From Hymenobacter nivis (GTDB lineage Bacteria; Bacteroidota; Bacteroidia; Cytophagales; Hymenobacteraceae): a stretch of 64,000 bases of DNA. The notes under the pieces were generated by a model. The model made no database searches. It was not told where the DNA came from and was given only the letters and a program-made list of their open reading frames with translations. Made by a program: the position numbers and the translations under genes. Location: assembly GCF_006439025.1 (NCBI RefSeq), contig NZ_RCYZ01000002.1, forward strand, positions 558,753-622,752, written 5' to 3'. Of the stretch, positions 9,130 through 18,000 are shown one piece after another; the stretch's first letter is position 1, and every line of letters starts with the position of its first letter.

Positions 9130-9480
9130 ATGTCTGCTCCCGCTGCTACCGACAATGCCTTCACTGGCGAAATTGCCAAACCCAACACGGCCGGGATTTG
9201 GAAAATCTTCTTCGTACTGGTCGCAATTACGGCCGTTGAGTTTGCCGTCACGTTTGCCATGGAAGCCCAGAGCGTGCGCACCCTGCGCAATAGCATCCTG
9301 ATTGGCCTTACCATCCTGAAAGCGTTCTTCATTGTGGGCGAATTCATGCACTTGAAGCACGAAACCAAGGGCTTGATCTGGACCATCTTGGTGCCGAGCG
9401 TGCTGCTGGTATGGTTGCTAGTGGCCCTAGTTACTGAAGGCTCGTTCATCGGCGAAACGCTGAGCAATATGTTCAGCTAG
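9130..9480 (+). CDS. Cytochrome c oxidase subunit IV (small membrane subunit)
   Basis: The 116-residue protein has three hydrophobic helices (about residues 20-38, 50-70 and 80-105) and the 'KAFFIVGEFMHLKHE' signature of the prokaryotic subunit IV family found in aa3/caa3 operons. It is a small accessory subunit that stabilises the oxidase. The stop at 9478-9480 is three bases before the next start, so it is tightly coupled to the SCO-like gene. Confidence 0.9.
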   Translation: MSAPAATDNAFTGEIAKPNTAGIWKIFFVLVAITAVEFAVTFAMEAQSVRTLRNSILIGLTILKAFFIVGEFMHLKHETKGLIWTILVPSVLLVWLLVALVTEGSFIGETLSNMFS

Positions 9481-9483
9481 CGA

Positions 9484-10155
9484 ATGCGGCCCCGCCAAAC
9501 CCTGTTGCTGGGCCTTCTGCTGCTGGTGCCGGTACTGGCTTTTTTGTTCCTGTACCGCTTCGGCGCCAACCGTTACGCGCTGCCATCTTACTTGCCCGAC
9601 CGCGTGGATTCCACGCAGGTTGGCGGTAAGTGGCAGCGCGATACTGTTTTCCACCAAATCCAGCCGTTTCAGCTGCTGGCTTCCAATGGGCGCGAACTGA
9701 CCAGCCAGGGCCTCGGCCGGGGCGTGTGGGTGGCGCAGCTATTTGGCCCCGACGAAACCAGCGCCCGCGTAGCGCGCGAGCTGCTGCAAGTGCAGGAAAA
9801 ATTCCGGCAGGAACCGCTGGTGCGCTTGGTGTCTGTGGTGCTGGAGCCGGGGCCCGCGCCGGCCGCCACGCTGGCCCAATTGGCTGAGCAATACGGCACA
9901 ATCGCCGGCAAGTGGATGTTTGCCACGGGGGCGGCCGATGTGCTGAAGCAAGTAGCGCAGCAGGAGTTGGGCCGCGCTGCCCAGCCACATCAGTTGCCGC
10001 CCGTGGCGGGCTCTAACCTACCGCCCGGTACGTTGTTATTAGTGGACCGGGACCGCCGGGTGCGGGGTATTTACGACGGGACCAAGCCCCGGGAAATCGA
10101 CCGGCTGCTCACCGAAATCAACGTGCAACTTTACGAATATGCCCACACCCACTGA
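9484..10155 (+). CDS. SCO1/SenC-like protein lacking the copper ligands
   Basis: The 223-residue protein has an N-terminal membrane anchor (residues 6-24) and a thioredoxin-like domain whose order of motifs follows SCO proteins: a strand-loop-helix 'VAQLFGPDETSARVARELL' where SCO has its CxxxC loop, then 'VRLVSVVLEPG', and 'TLLLVDRDRRVRGIYDGT' where SCO has its 'D.dG.ivg' strand. It contains no cysteine at all, and the copper-binding histidine before the last strand is also missing. SCO proteins deliver copper to CuA or reduce its cysteines; this copy cannot do that chemistry in the usual way. Position (after subunit IV, before DUF420) is the normal SCO position in Bacteroidota oxidase operons. 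It overlaps the next gene by 17 bases. Confidence 0.75.
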   Translation: MRPRQTLLLGLLLLVPVLAFLFLYRFGANRYALPSYLPDRVDSTQVGGKWQRDTVFHQIQPFQLLASNGRELTSQGLGRGVWVAQLFGPDETSARVARELLQVQEKFRQEPLVRLVSVVLEPGPAPAATLAQLAEQYGTIAGKWMFATGAADVLKQVAQQELGRAAQPHQLPPVAGSNLPPGTLLLVDRDRRVRGIYDGTKPREIDRLLTEINVQLYEYAHTH

Positions 10156-10708
10156 CCAACTGCACCCGCCCGTGCTGTCCGCCGGCAACTACACACGCTA
10201 CAAAATAATCCTGGGCACGTTGGGCGTGGTGGTGCCGCTGCTGGTGGCCGTGCTGTTCTCGTTTCCCAACCTGTTCCGCATTCCGGGGGCCCAGGTGAAG
10301 TTTTTGCCCGCCGTGAACGCGGGGCTGAACTCCCTGACGGCGGTGGCATTGCTGACCGGTTTTTACTTCATCAAGCAGAAAAACGTGCTGGCCCACCGCG
10401 CCGCAATGGGCACCGCCTTTGGGCTGGGGGCCCTGTTTCTGCTCTCGTACGTGGCCTATCACTCGCAGGTGGACAGCACCAAGTTTGGCGGCGTGGGGGC
10501 GGCGCGCTATGTGTATTTTTTCCTGCTGCTCACCCACATTAGCCTGGCCGTGGTAACGGTGGGCCTGGTGCTTTTCACCCTGTACTTCGCCCTGACGGGC
10601 CAGTATACCAAGCACAAGGCCATTGCCCGGTGGACGTTTCCCGTGTGGCTTTACGTATCTGTGACGGGCGTGGTGGTGTACTTTATGATTTCTCCCTACT
10701 ATACCTAA
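10139..10708 (+). CDS. DUF420 family membrane protein (oxidase-operon associated)
   Basis: The 189-residue protein has about five helices and matches DUF420/YozB-type proteins, which accompany cytochrome oxidase assembly genes. Visible conserved histidines are in 'NVLAHRAAMG', 'SYVAYHSQVDSTKFGG', 'LLTHISLAVV' and 'YTKHKAIARWTFPVWLY', a pattern that resembles heme- or metal-handling membrane proteins. Its role is thought to be in oxidase assembly but is not established. The start lies inside the end of the SCO-like gene. Confidence 0.85.
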   Translation: MPTPTDQLHPPVLSAGNYTRYKIILGTLGVVVPLLVAVLFSFPNLFRIPGAQVKFLPAVNAGLNSLTAVALLTGFYFIKQKNVLAHRAAMGTAFGLGALFLLSYVAYHSQVDSTKFGGVGAARYVYFFLLLTHISLAVVTVGLVLFTLYFALTGQYTKHKAIARWTFPVWLYVSVTGVVVYFMISPYYT

Positions 10709-10770
10709 TTAGGGCCCCTGGGGCCCGAGGTAGTAGAAACTTTCTCCTTAAAAACCTGTTGGTTAACTAT

Positions 10771-11028
10771 ATGAAAACGAAAGCATTTTTCCGGGGAGTG
10801 GCGGCGCTGGCGCTGGCCTTTTTGTTGGGCGTGGCACCGCTGGTAGCTGGGGCCCAATGCATTATGTGTAAGGCGCAGGTAGAAGCCGCCAAGGCCGAGC
10901 GTGATGACTACGACGTGACGGGCCTCAACAAAGGCATCGTGTACATGATGACCGTGCCTTACCTGCTGATGGGGGCCGTGGGCTACTTCTGGTACCGGCG
11001 CACGCACCCCAAGCCCACCAAGGCGTAA
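10771..11028 (+). CDS. Small CxxC membrane protein at the end of the oxidase gene group
   Basis: The 85-residue product starts at ATG 10771. A signal peptide or first helix (residues 7-27) is followed directly by 'QC30IMC33KAQVE', then a short polar segment and a second helix 'YMMTVPYLLMGAVGYFWY'. No family name is recognised with certainty, but short proteins of this form are usual at the end of Bacteroidota oxidase operons. The CxxC pair would lie at the periplasmic N-terminus of the mature protein, where it could bind copper or take part in thiol exchange; that is inference. A terminator follows 46 bases downstream. Confidence 0.8.
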   Translation: MKTKAFFRGVAALALAFLLGVAPLVAGAQCIMCKAQVEAAKAERDDYDVTGLNKGIVYMMTVPYLLMGAVGYFWYRRTHPKPTKA

Positions 11029-11073
11029 GCAGCCTGGGCTTGGACGACCACCGCAGTGAGACAGTTTTGCGAG

Positions 11074-11098
11074 AATGCCGCCAATTGGCGGCATTTTT
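11074..11098 (+). terminator. Rho-independent terminator ending the ctaA-to-CxxC gene group
   Basis: A perfect 9-bp stem (11074-11082 with 11087-11095), loop AATT and a run of five T (11094-11098) form a compact intrinsic terminator. The next gene's start at 11132 lies just beyond it, so the sensor kinase needs its own promoter or read-through. Confidence 0.85.
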
Positions 11099-11131
11099 GT
11101 TGAAAATGGATTTCGTACCAGCCCTTTGCCC

Positions 11132-14100
11132 GTGAGAAAATTGTTGGCCGCCCTGCGCCCGGGCCCGGCGGCGCTGCTGGTGCTGGCGGTGGTGTTCTTT
11201 GCGGGTGGCTATCTGGCCAGCCGCTACGGGCAGCTGCCGGGCGTGGTGCGCCGCACCGATTTGCGCCGCCTGCACCAGTTGGTGCGCGCCGCTGAAACCG
11301 TGGCTGGCCGCGACGCCGACACGGTGGCCGCGCAGGTGCAGCGCAGCAGCTACAGTTTTGCCCGGCTCCTGCGCCAGACTTATTACCCCACGTTCGTTTT
11401 TCGGAACGGAAAGCTGCGCTACTGGTCGTCGGCGGCGCTGCGGCCCGACCCAGACGACCTAGTGCGGGCCCAGCCGGAAATGGCGGTCGAGACCACGTTT
11501 GGCCAGTTTTTGCTGGTGCGCCGCCGCGTGGGGCCCTGGCAAGTGCTGGCCTACGTGCCACTGGAGCGCCACTACGGCATCAGCAACCGCTACCTGCGCG
11601 AGGGCGGCGGCGCCGACGTATTCCAGGGCCTGCGCCTGCGGGTGGTGCTCGACAGCGTGAACCGGCAACTGCCGGCGTTCCGCGACCAGAGCGGGCGGTA
11701 CCTGTTTTCCATCCGGCAGCAAGCCCCGTACCGGCTCACGGGGCAGTACGTGCCGCTGGCGCTGCTGCTGTTGGGCGTGCTGTGCTACGCGGCCGGGTGG
11801 GGGTGGCTGGCGCTGCGCTACTACCGGGCCGGGCGAGTGGGAGCCGCCCTGGCCGTGCTGGCCGGGCCGCTGCTGCTGCTGCGCGGGGCCCTGCTGTACT
11901 GGGGCCTGCCGTTTTCGCTGATCGAGTTACCCCTATTCGACCCGCGGGTGTACGCCGCCTCGCGGCTGTCGCCCTCGCTGGGCGACTTGCTGCTGAACGC
12001 CGTGCTGGCCTTCGGGGCGGCGGGGGCCCTGGGCGTGCTGTGGGTGCGGGGCCGGGTAGTGGCGCGGGTGCGCGCCCCGCGCACCCTGCGGGGGCAGGTG
12101 CTGGTGGTGGCCGGGCTGGCTTTGCTGTACTGGGTCCTGCTGCAGCTGCTCTACGGCACCTACACCAACATGATGAACAGCAGCCAGTTGAGCCTGGACG
12201 TGACGCGGGGCCTGCCCGTAACCGGCTTCCGGCTGGCGCTGGCCCTGGCCCTGGTAGTGCAGACGGGGGCTTACCTGATTGGATTTTTCCTGCTCACGCA
12301 GCTCGCCGATGCGGCCATGCGGCACGTGTCCGAATCGTTTCTGCTGCCCGCCACGGCTGGCACGGCGGCGGTGGTGCTGGCCGTGGGCGTGGCCACCGAT
12401 TCGGTGCAGTGGCAGCTGCTGGGCGTGCTGGCCACCTTTGGGGCCCTGGTGCGGCTGGCGCGGCTACGCGCCGGGGCCCTGGGCGGCTACCAGCTGGGGG
12501 CCTTGGGCGTGCTGCTGGGGGCCCTGGCCGCCGCCACCGGGGCCCTGGTGCTGCACCAGCAGTTTGAGCAACAGCTGCTGGCCGACAAGCAGCGTCTGGC
12601 CAGCAGCTTGTTGGTAGACAACGACTTCCAGGGCGAGTTTTTGCTCGAAGAGCGCATCCACAAGATTGCGGCCGACCCCTTTGTGCGGCAGGCGCTAGCC
12701 GGGGCGTTTGGCCAGGCCAGCGACGCCGAGCGGCGCGCCGACCGCCAGTACTTGGGCGACTACTTCGACAAGTACGAGAGCCAGGTGACGCTCTACGACG
12801 CCGCCGGCCAGCCGCTCGACGCCCCGGCCGGGGCCCCCAGCCTGGCCAGCGTCCGGCGGGCCATCCGGCGCAACGCCACCCGCACCGACCAGCGCGGCGT
12901 GTTTCTACTACGCTCGGATAATTCGTTTAGCTCGCGGCACTACGTGGCGCTGGCCGCGGTGGGGGCCCCTGGGCCGGGCCGGGCCGGGCCGGCGCTGGGC
13001 GCGGTGCGCGTCGATCTGACGCTGAAAAAACTCTCGTCCTACAGCGTGCTGCCCGAGCTGCTCGTCGACCAGAAGTTCTTCCAGTCCAGCGTGGTGAGCC
13101 AGTTCAGCTACGCCGGCTACGACCACGGCCGGCTCGTGTATAGCGAGGGCGAGTTTGACTACGCCAACCGCCTGCCCGCTACCCGCCTGCGCGACCCAGA
13201 ACTGTATGCCAACGGCCTGGAGCTCGGCGGCTTCCAGCACCTGGCCGTGCGCGGGGCCCGGCAGCGGGCCGTGGTGATGACCACCACCCGCTACTCGCTG
13301 GCCGACGGGCTGGCCAACTTCTCGTTTCAGTTTTTGCTCTCGGCTGGGTTTTGGCTGGCCGTGGGCGGGGCGTGGCTGCTGCTGCGCCGGCGCGCCGGGG
13401 CCCGGCTCCGGCTCAACTTCAGCGGGCGAATTCAGCTGCTGCTGAACATGGGCATTGTGGTGCCGCTGGTGGTGGTGAGCATCGCCACGGCCAGCCAGCT
13501 CATCGCCTCCTACCGCCTCGACCTCATCCGCACCTACGAGCGGCGCGGCCGCCTGGCCCTGAACAGCGTGCGCGTCCGCCGCCGCTTGCTGGCCGACTCC
13601 ACGGCCCGGCCCGTGCTGGCCGAATTGGCCCGCAACGTGGCCGCCCTCACCGAAACCGACGTCAACCTTTACAACGCCCGCGGCGAGCTGCTGGCCAGCA
13701 GCCAGCCCCTCATCTTCGAGGCCGGGCTGCTGGGGCCCCTGCTGAACCCCGAGGCCGTGGCTACCCTGCGCGAGCGCGGGGCCCCGCGGGCGCTGCTCAC
13801 CGAGCAGGCCGGCTCGCTGTCCTTCACGGCCCTGTACTTGCCGGTGCGGGCCAGCGCGGGCGAGGCGGCCGACAGCGCCGGCTACCTGCTGGCCGGGGCC
13901 CGCCGCCGCGCCCCCGCCGACGACGCGCTGCTGCCCGACGACGCGGCGGGGCCCATCGTGGGCTACGTGGGCATTCCGTTTTTCGACTCGGCTAAGAACC
14001 TCGACACCAAGCTCACGGGGCTGTTCACGACGCTGCTCAACATCGTGACGCTCATGTTCTTGCTGTTTCTGGGGTTGGCATTTGTGGCGGCGCGCCAGCT

Positions 14101-14956
14101 CACGGCCCCGCTCAAGCGCATCACCGAGCGCCTCACGCGTACCACGCTCACGGGCCAGAACGAGCCCATTCCGTACCGCAGCAGCGACGACGAGATTGGC
14201 TTGCTCGTGCGCGAGTACAACGCCATGATCGGCAAGCTCGAAGCCAGCCGCCGCGAGCTGGCCGCCCAGGAAAAAGAAGTGGCCTGGCGCGAAATGGCCC
14301 GCCAGGTGGCCCACGAAATCAAGAACCCGCTCACGCCGATGAAGCTCAGCCTGCAATTTTTGCAGAAAGCCATTGCCGAGCGCCGCCCCAACGCCGAGGA
14401 GCTCATCGGCCGCATCAGCCAGACACTCATCACGCAGGTGGACGTGCTAAGCGACATTGCCACCTCGTTCAGCACCTTCACCAACCTGCCCGCCATGCGC
14501 CCCGAGCGCCTCGACGTGGGGGCCGTGCTGCGGCAGTCCACCGACTTGTTCCGGCAGAGCGGCGACGACGACGGCGAGTTGCGCTTGGAACTGCCGCCCG
14601 ACGGTACCACCTTCACCGTGTTTGCCGACGAGAGCCTGTTGGTGCGCACATTCAACAACTTGCTGCTGAACGCCAAGCAGGCCGTGCCACCCGGACGCCC
14701 GGCCCGCCAAACCGTGGCCCTGCGCGCCGAGGGCCCCCACAAGGTGCTCATTACCATCGCCGACAACGGCACGGGCATCGCCGACGACGTGCGGGCCAAG
14801 GTGTTCGTGCCCAACTTCACCACCAAGGAAACCGGCTCGGGCATTGGGCTGGCCGTGGCCAAGCGCGGCATCGAGAGCGCCGGGGGCCGCATCTGGTTCG
14901 AGACGGTGGTGGGAGAGGGCACGCAGTTTTTCATCGAGCTGCCGCTGGCGGGCTGA
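11132..14956 (+). CDS. Very large NtrY-like membrane sensor histidine kinase
   Basis: The 1274-residue kinase is far longer than usual NtrY proteins (about 700-750). GTG 11132 is chosen because the ATG at 11075 lies inside the preceding terminator. There is a helix near the N-terminus, an extracytoplasmic part (residues about 45-210), a block of roughly eight helices (about 210-470), a second periplasmic part with a cache-like feel (about 500-750), another helix pair, a third sensor part (about 790-960), and a last helix followed by a HAMP region (about 985-1040). The catalytic core is intact: H-box 'AHEIKNPLTPMKLSLQF' with His1061, N-box 'NNLLLNAKQA', G1 'DNGTGI' near 1211 and G2 'GSGIGLAVAKRGIE'. 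No response regulator gene is nearby, so it is an orphan; its stop lies 67 bases before the next gene. Confidence 0.88.
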   Translation: MRKLLAALRPGPAALLVLAVVFFAGGYLASRYGQLPGVVRRTDLRRLHQLVRAAETVAGRDADTVAAQVQRSSYSFARLLRQTYYPTFVFRNGKLRYWSSAALRPDPDDLVRAQPEMAVETTFGQFLLVRRRVGPWQVLAYVPLERHYGISNRYLREGGGADVFQGLRLRVVLDSVNRQLPAFRDQSGRYLFSIRQQAPYRLTGQYVPLALLLLGVLCYAAGWGWLALRYYRAGRVGAALAVLAGPLLLLRGALLYWGLPFSLIELPLFDPRVYAASRLSPSLGDLLLNAVLAFGAAGALGVLWVRGRVVARVRAPRTLRGQVLVVAGLALLYWVLLQLLYGTYTNMMNSSQLSLDVTRGLPVTGFRLALALALVVQTGAYLIGFFLLTQLADAAMRHVSESFLLPATAGTAAVVLAVGVATDSVQWQLLGVLATFGALVRLARLRAGALGGYQLGALGVLLGALAAATGALVLHQQFEQQLLADKQRLASSLLVDNDFQGEFLLEERIHKIAADPFVRQALAGAFGQASDAERRADRQYLGDYFDKYESQVTLYDAAGQPLDAPAGAPSLASVRRAIRRNATRTDQRGVFLLRSDNSFSSRHYVALAAVGAPGPGRAGPALGAVRVDLTLKKLSSYSVLPELLVDQKFFQSSVVSQFSYAGYDHGRLVYSEGEFDYANRLPATRLRDPELYANGLELGGFQHLAVRGARQRAVVMTTTRYSLADGLANFSFQFLLSAGFWLAVGGAWLLLRRRAGARLRLNFSGRIQLLLNMGIVVPLVVVSIATASQLIASYRLDLIRTYERRGRLALNSVRVRRRLLADSTARPVLAELARNVAALTETDVNLYNARGELLASSQPLIFEAGLLGPLLNPEAVATLRERGAPRALLTEQAGSLSFTALYLPVRASAGEAADSAGYLLAGARRRAPADDALLPDDAAGPIVGYVGIPFFDSAKNLDTKLTGLFTTLLNIVTLMFLLFLGLAFVAARQLTAPLKRITERLTRTTLTGQNEPIPYRSSDDEIGLLVREYNAMIGKLEASRRELAAQEKEVAWREMARQVAHEIKNPLTPMKLSLQFLQKAIAERRPNAEELIGRISQTLITQVDVLSDIATSFSTFTNLPAMRPERLDVGAVLRQSTDLFRQSGDDDGELRLELPPDGTTFTVFADESLLVRTFNNLLLNAKQAVPPGRPARQTVALRAEGPHKVLITIADNGTGIADDVRAKVFVPNFTTKETGSGIGLAVAKRGIESAGGRIWFETVVGEGTQFFIELPLAG

Positions 14957-15023
14957 GGCCGCGGCGCCGGATGACACGAAACGGGGCCGCGCCGCGTTAC
15001 GGCCGCGTTCCGACCTTTACTGC

Positions 15024-18000
15024 ATGGCCCAACTCTACCGTACGCGCTTCCCCTGGCTGGGCCTGCTCGCGGCGGTATGGGCCGTGCTGAGCGCGCTGGG
15101 GGCCTGTGCCCAGGAAAAACCGGTCCTGCCCGGGGCCCCGGTGGGGGTACCTGCCCCGCCGGCGCTGGGGGCCCCAGGGCTAGGAGCCCCGGCCGTGGGG
15201 CCCCCGGCACTGGGAATCCCAGTCCTAGGCGTCCCAGCCCTGGGGGCCCCGGCCACCGCCGCGCCAGCTGTGGGGGCCCCGCGCCCGGCCGCCACGGCGG
15301 TGCCGCCGCCCAGCAGCCGCCGCTGCCGCTACCTGCGCTTGGCCCCGGGCCGCGACACCACCGACTTTGCCCTAGCCGACACGCTGACCATTGTGCCCGC
15401 CTCGGTGACGGCCGCCGACGGCCGCGCCGTGCCCTACGACGCGCGCACCAACCGCTACCGCTGGGTGCGCCCCGCCCCGCGCGACAGCGCCGGGGCCCCC
15501 CGGCCCGATTCGGTGCTGCTCTGCTACCGGGTGCTGCCGCTGCGGCTGGAGGCGGCCCGCTACCGCCGCCCGCTGCGGCTGATGGACAGCCTGGACTTCC
15601 GGCGGGCGCCGATTGGGTACGAGGACTTTTCGGTGAAGGAGCAGATCCTCAACACACCGGGCATCAGCAAAACCGGCAACTTGGCGCGCGGCGTGAGCTT
15701 CGGCAACACCCAGAACGTGTTCGTGAACTCGGCCTTGAACCTGCAGCTCGAAGGCCAGCTCACGGACGGCATCCACCTCACGGCGGCCATTTCCGACCAG
15801 AACGTGCCGTTTCAGCCCGAGGGCAACACCCAGCAGCTCCAGCAGTTCGACAAGATTTACATCACCCTCACCAGCCAGCAGGGCAGCCTGACGGCCGGCG
15901 ACGTGGTGCTGCGCAATAAGCCCGACTACTTCCTGCGCTACTACAAAAACATTCAGGGCGCGGCGCTGGAGGCCAATTTTGGGCCCCCGCTGCCGGGCCT
16001 CACCAGCGGCCCCGCGGCCCAGGGCGTGGCCAACACGGTGTTTTTGAACGGGCAGGCCGGGCAGCTGCCGGTGGCCCCGGGCGGCGCGGTGCCCACCCTC
16101 AACCCCGCCACCATTAGCCAGCCCCAGCTGGCCGACCCCAACCGCCAGGTGCCGCTGGCGGGCACCGTGGCCACGGCCAGCGGGCGCACCGCCAAGGGCC
16201 TGGCTTGGCAGTCGTCCACGGCCATCGCGGGCGGGGTGGCCAAGGGCAAATTTGCCAGCCTCGACGTGGCCCCGCTCGAAAACGTGCAGGGGCCCTACCG
16301 CCTCACGGGGCCCAACGGCGAGCAGTACATCATCGTGCTGGCCAACTCGGAGCGCGTGTACCTGGACGGCCGCCTGCAGGTGCGGGGCTACGACGCCGAC
16401 TACACCATCGACTACAACCTGGCCGAGGTCACCTTCACGCCGCGCCACCTCATCACCCGCAATTCGCGGATCAAGATTGACTTCGAATACTCCGACCTCA
16501 ACTATTCCCGCTCGCTCTACGCCCTGAGCCACTACCAGCAAATCGGCAAGCTGAGCCTGCACGCCAACTACTACCAGGAAGCCGATAACCCCGACAACGC
16601 CGCCAACCTGGAGCTGGGCCCCGCCGACCGCCTGCGCCTGCGCGCCGCCGGCAACGTGGCCGCCGTGGACGCGCCCGGCGCCGACTCCGCAGCCTTCAAC
16701 CGCACCATCGTGCAGTACCACCGCGACGTGGTGCTGCCGCCCGGGGCCCTGGCGCCAGTAGCCGTGTTCACCTACGTGGGGGCCACGTCGCCCATTGATT
16801 CCGTGCGCGGCGTGTACACCGTGCGCTTCACCGACCTGGGCCAGGGCAACGGCGACTACGTGGCCAGCACCCGGTTTGTGGCCGCCAACGGGCGCGTGTA
16901 CGAGTACGTGGCGCCCGTGGGCGGCGTGCGCCAGGGGCGCTACCAGCCGGTGCGCCGCCTGCCCACGCCCCAGCTCAAGCAGCTGGTGAGCGCCGGGGCC
17001 AGCTACGAGGTGGCGCGCGGAGCCACCGTGTTTGTAGACGCGGCCAGCTCGCGGCTCGACCGCAACCGCTTTTCACCCGAGAGCGACCGCGGCGGGGCCG
17101 TGCACGTGGGCTACGTGGTGCAGGACCGCCGCCTGAACCTGCCCGGCCTGCGCGACTACCGCGTGCGCTCAGCCCTCGACTACGAGTACACGGCCCCGCG
17201 CTTCGCGCCGATTGACCGCTACCGCGACATCGAGTTCGACCGCAACTGGAGCACGGCCAGCACCGTGCAGGGCAACGCCGTGGGCGGCGTGCCGCGCGAA
17301 GACAACATCTTGAACTTCAGCGTGGGGCTAACGAAAAACGTGAACAACAATTTCAGCTACCGCGTCAGCCACCGCTACCGGCCGGGCGAGGTGAACGGCA
17401 CCCAGCACTGGCTCGACGGGGCCCAGAAGTTTGGGGGCTTGGAGCTGCGCGGCTCGCTGTTTTTGCTGAACTCCGAGGCCGGGCGCTTCCGCTCGAGCTG
17501 GGCGCGGGGCGAGGGCACGGCCCGCTTCGTGGGCGGGGCCCTGGTGCCGGGCTACGCCTACCGTTTCGACAAAAATCGGGTGGCCCTGCCCGGCGGCGAC
17601 AGCACCAGCACGGTGAACTACTTCGACGAGCACAACGTGTTTTTGCAAAGCCGCGACTCGGCCCGCACCAAGTTCCGGCTCGATTACAGCTACCGCCGCG
17701 ACCAGGGCCCCACCGCCGACCGCCGGGCCCTGGCCGAGCGCAGCGCCGCCCAAACCTGGCAGGGCAGCCTGGCCGCCCGCCCCGGCCGCACCCAGGACCT
17801 GCGCATCGTGGCCACCTACCGCAGCCTGGCCCAGCGCGACAGCGCCCTGAGCCGCACGGCGCTGGGCAAAATCGACTACAACGTGGGTCTGTTCCAGAAC
17901 CAGGTGCGCTCGGAGCTGAGCTACAGCGTGGCCACCGGCCGCGAGCTGCGCCGCGACTACTCCTACCTGGCCGTGCCCGCCGGCCAGGGCACCCACTATT

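Noticed and set aside
12908..14356. 482-codon minus-strand frame inside the sensor kinase gene
   Set aside because: Shadow of the kinase coding frame; the kinase motifs on the plus strand are unambiguous.
13963..15210. 415-codon minus-strand frame over the kinase end and next gene start
   Set aside because: Ser/Arg/Pro-rich shadow with no motif, crossing two genes with strong evidence.
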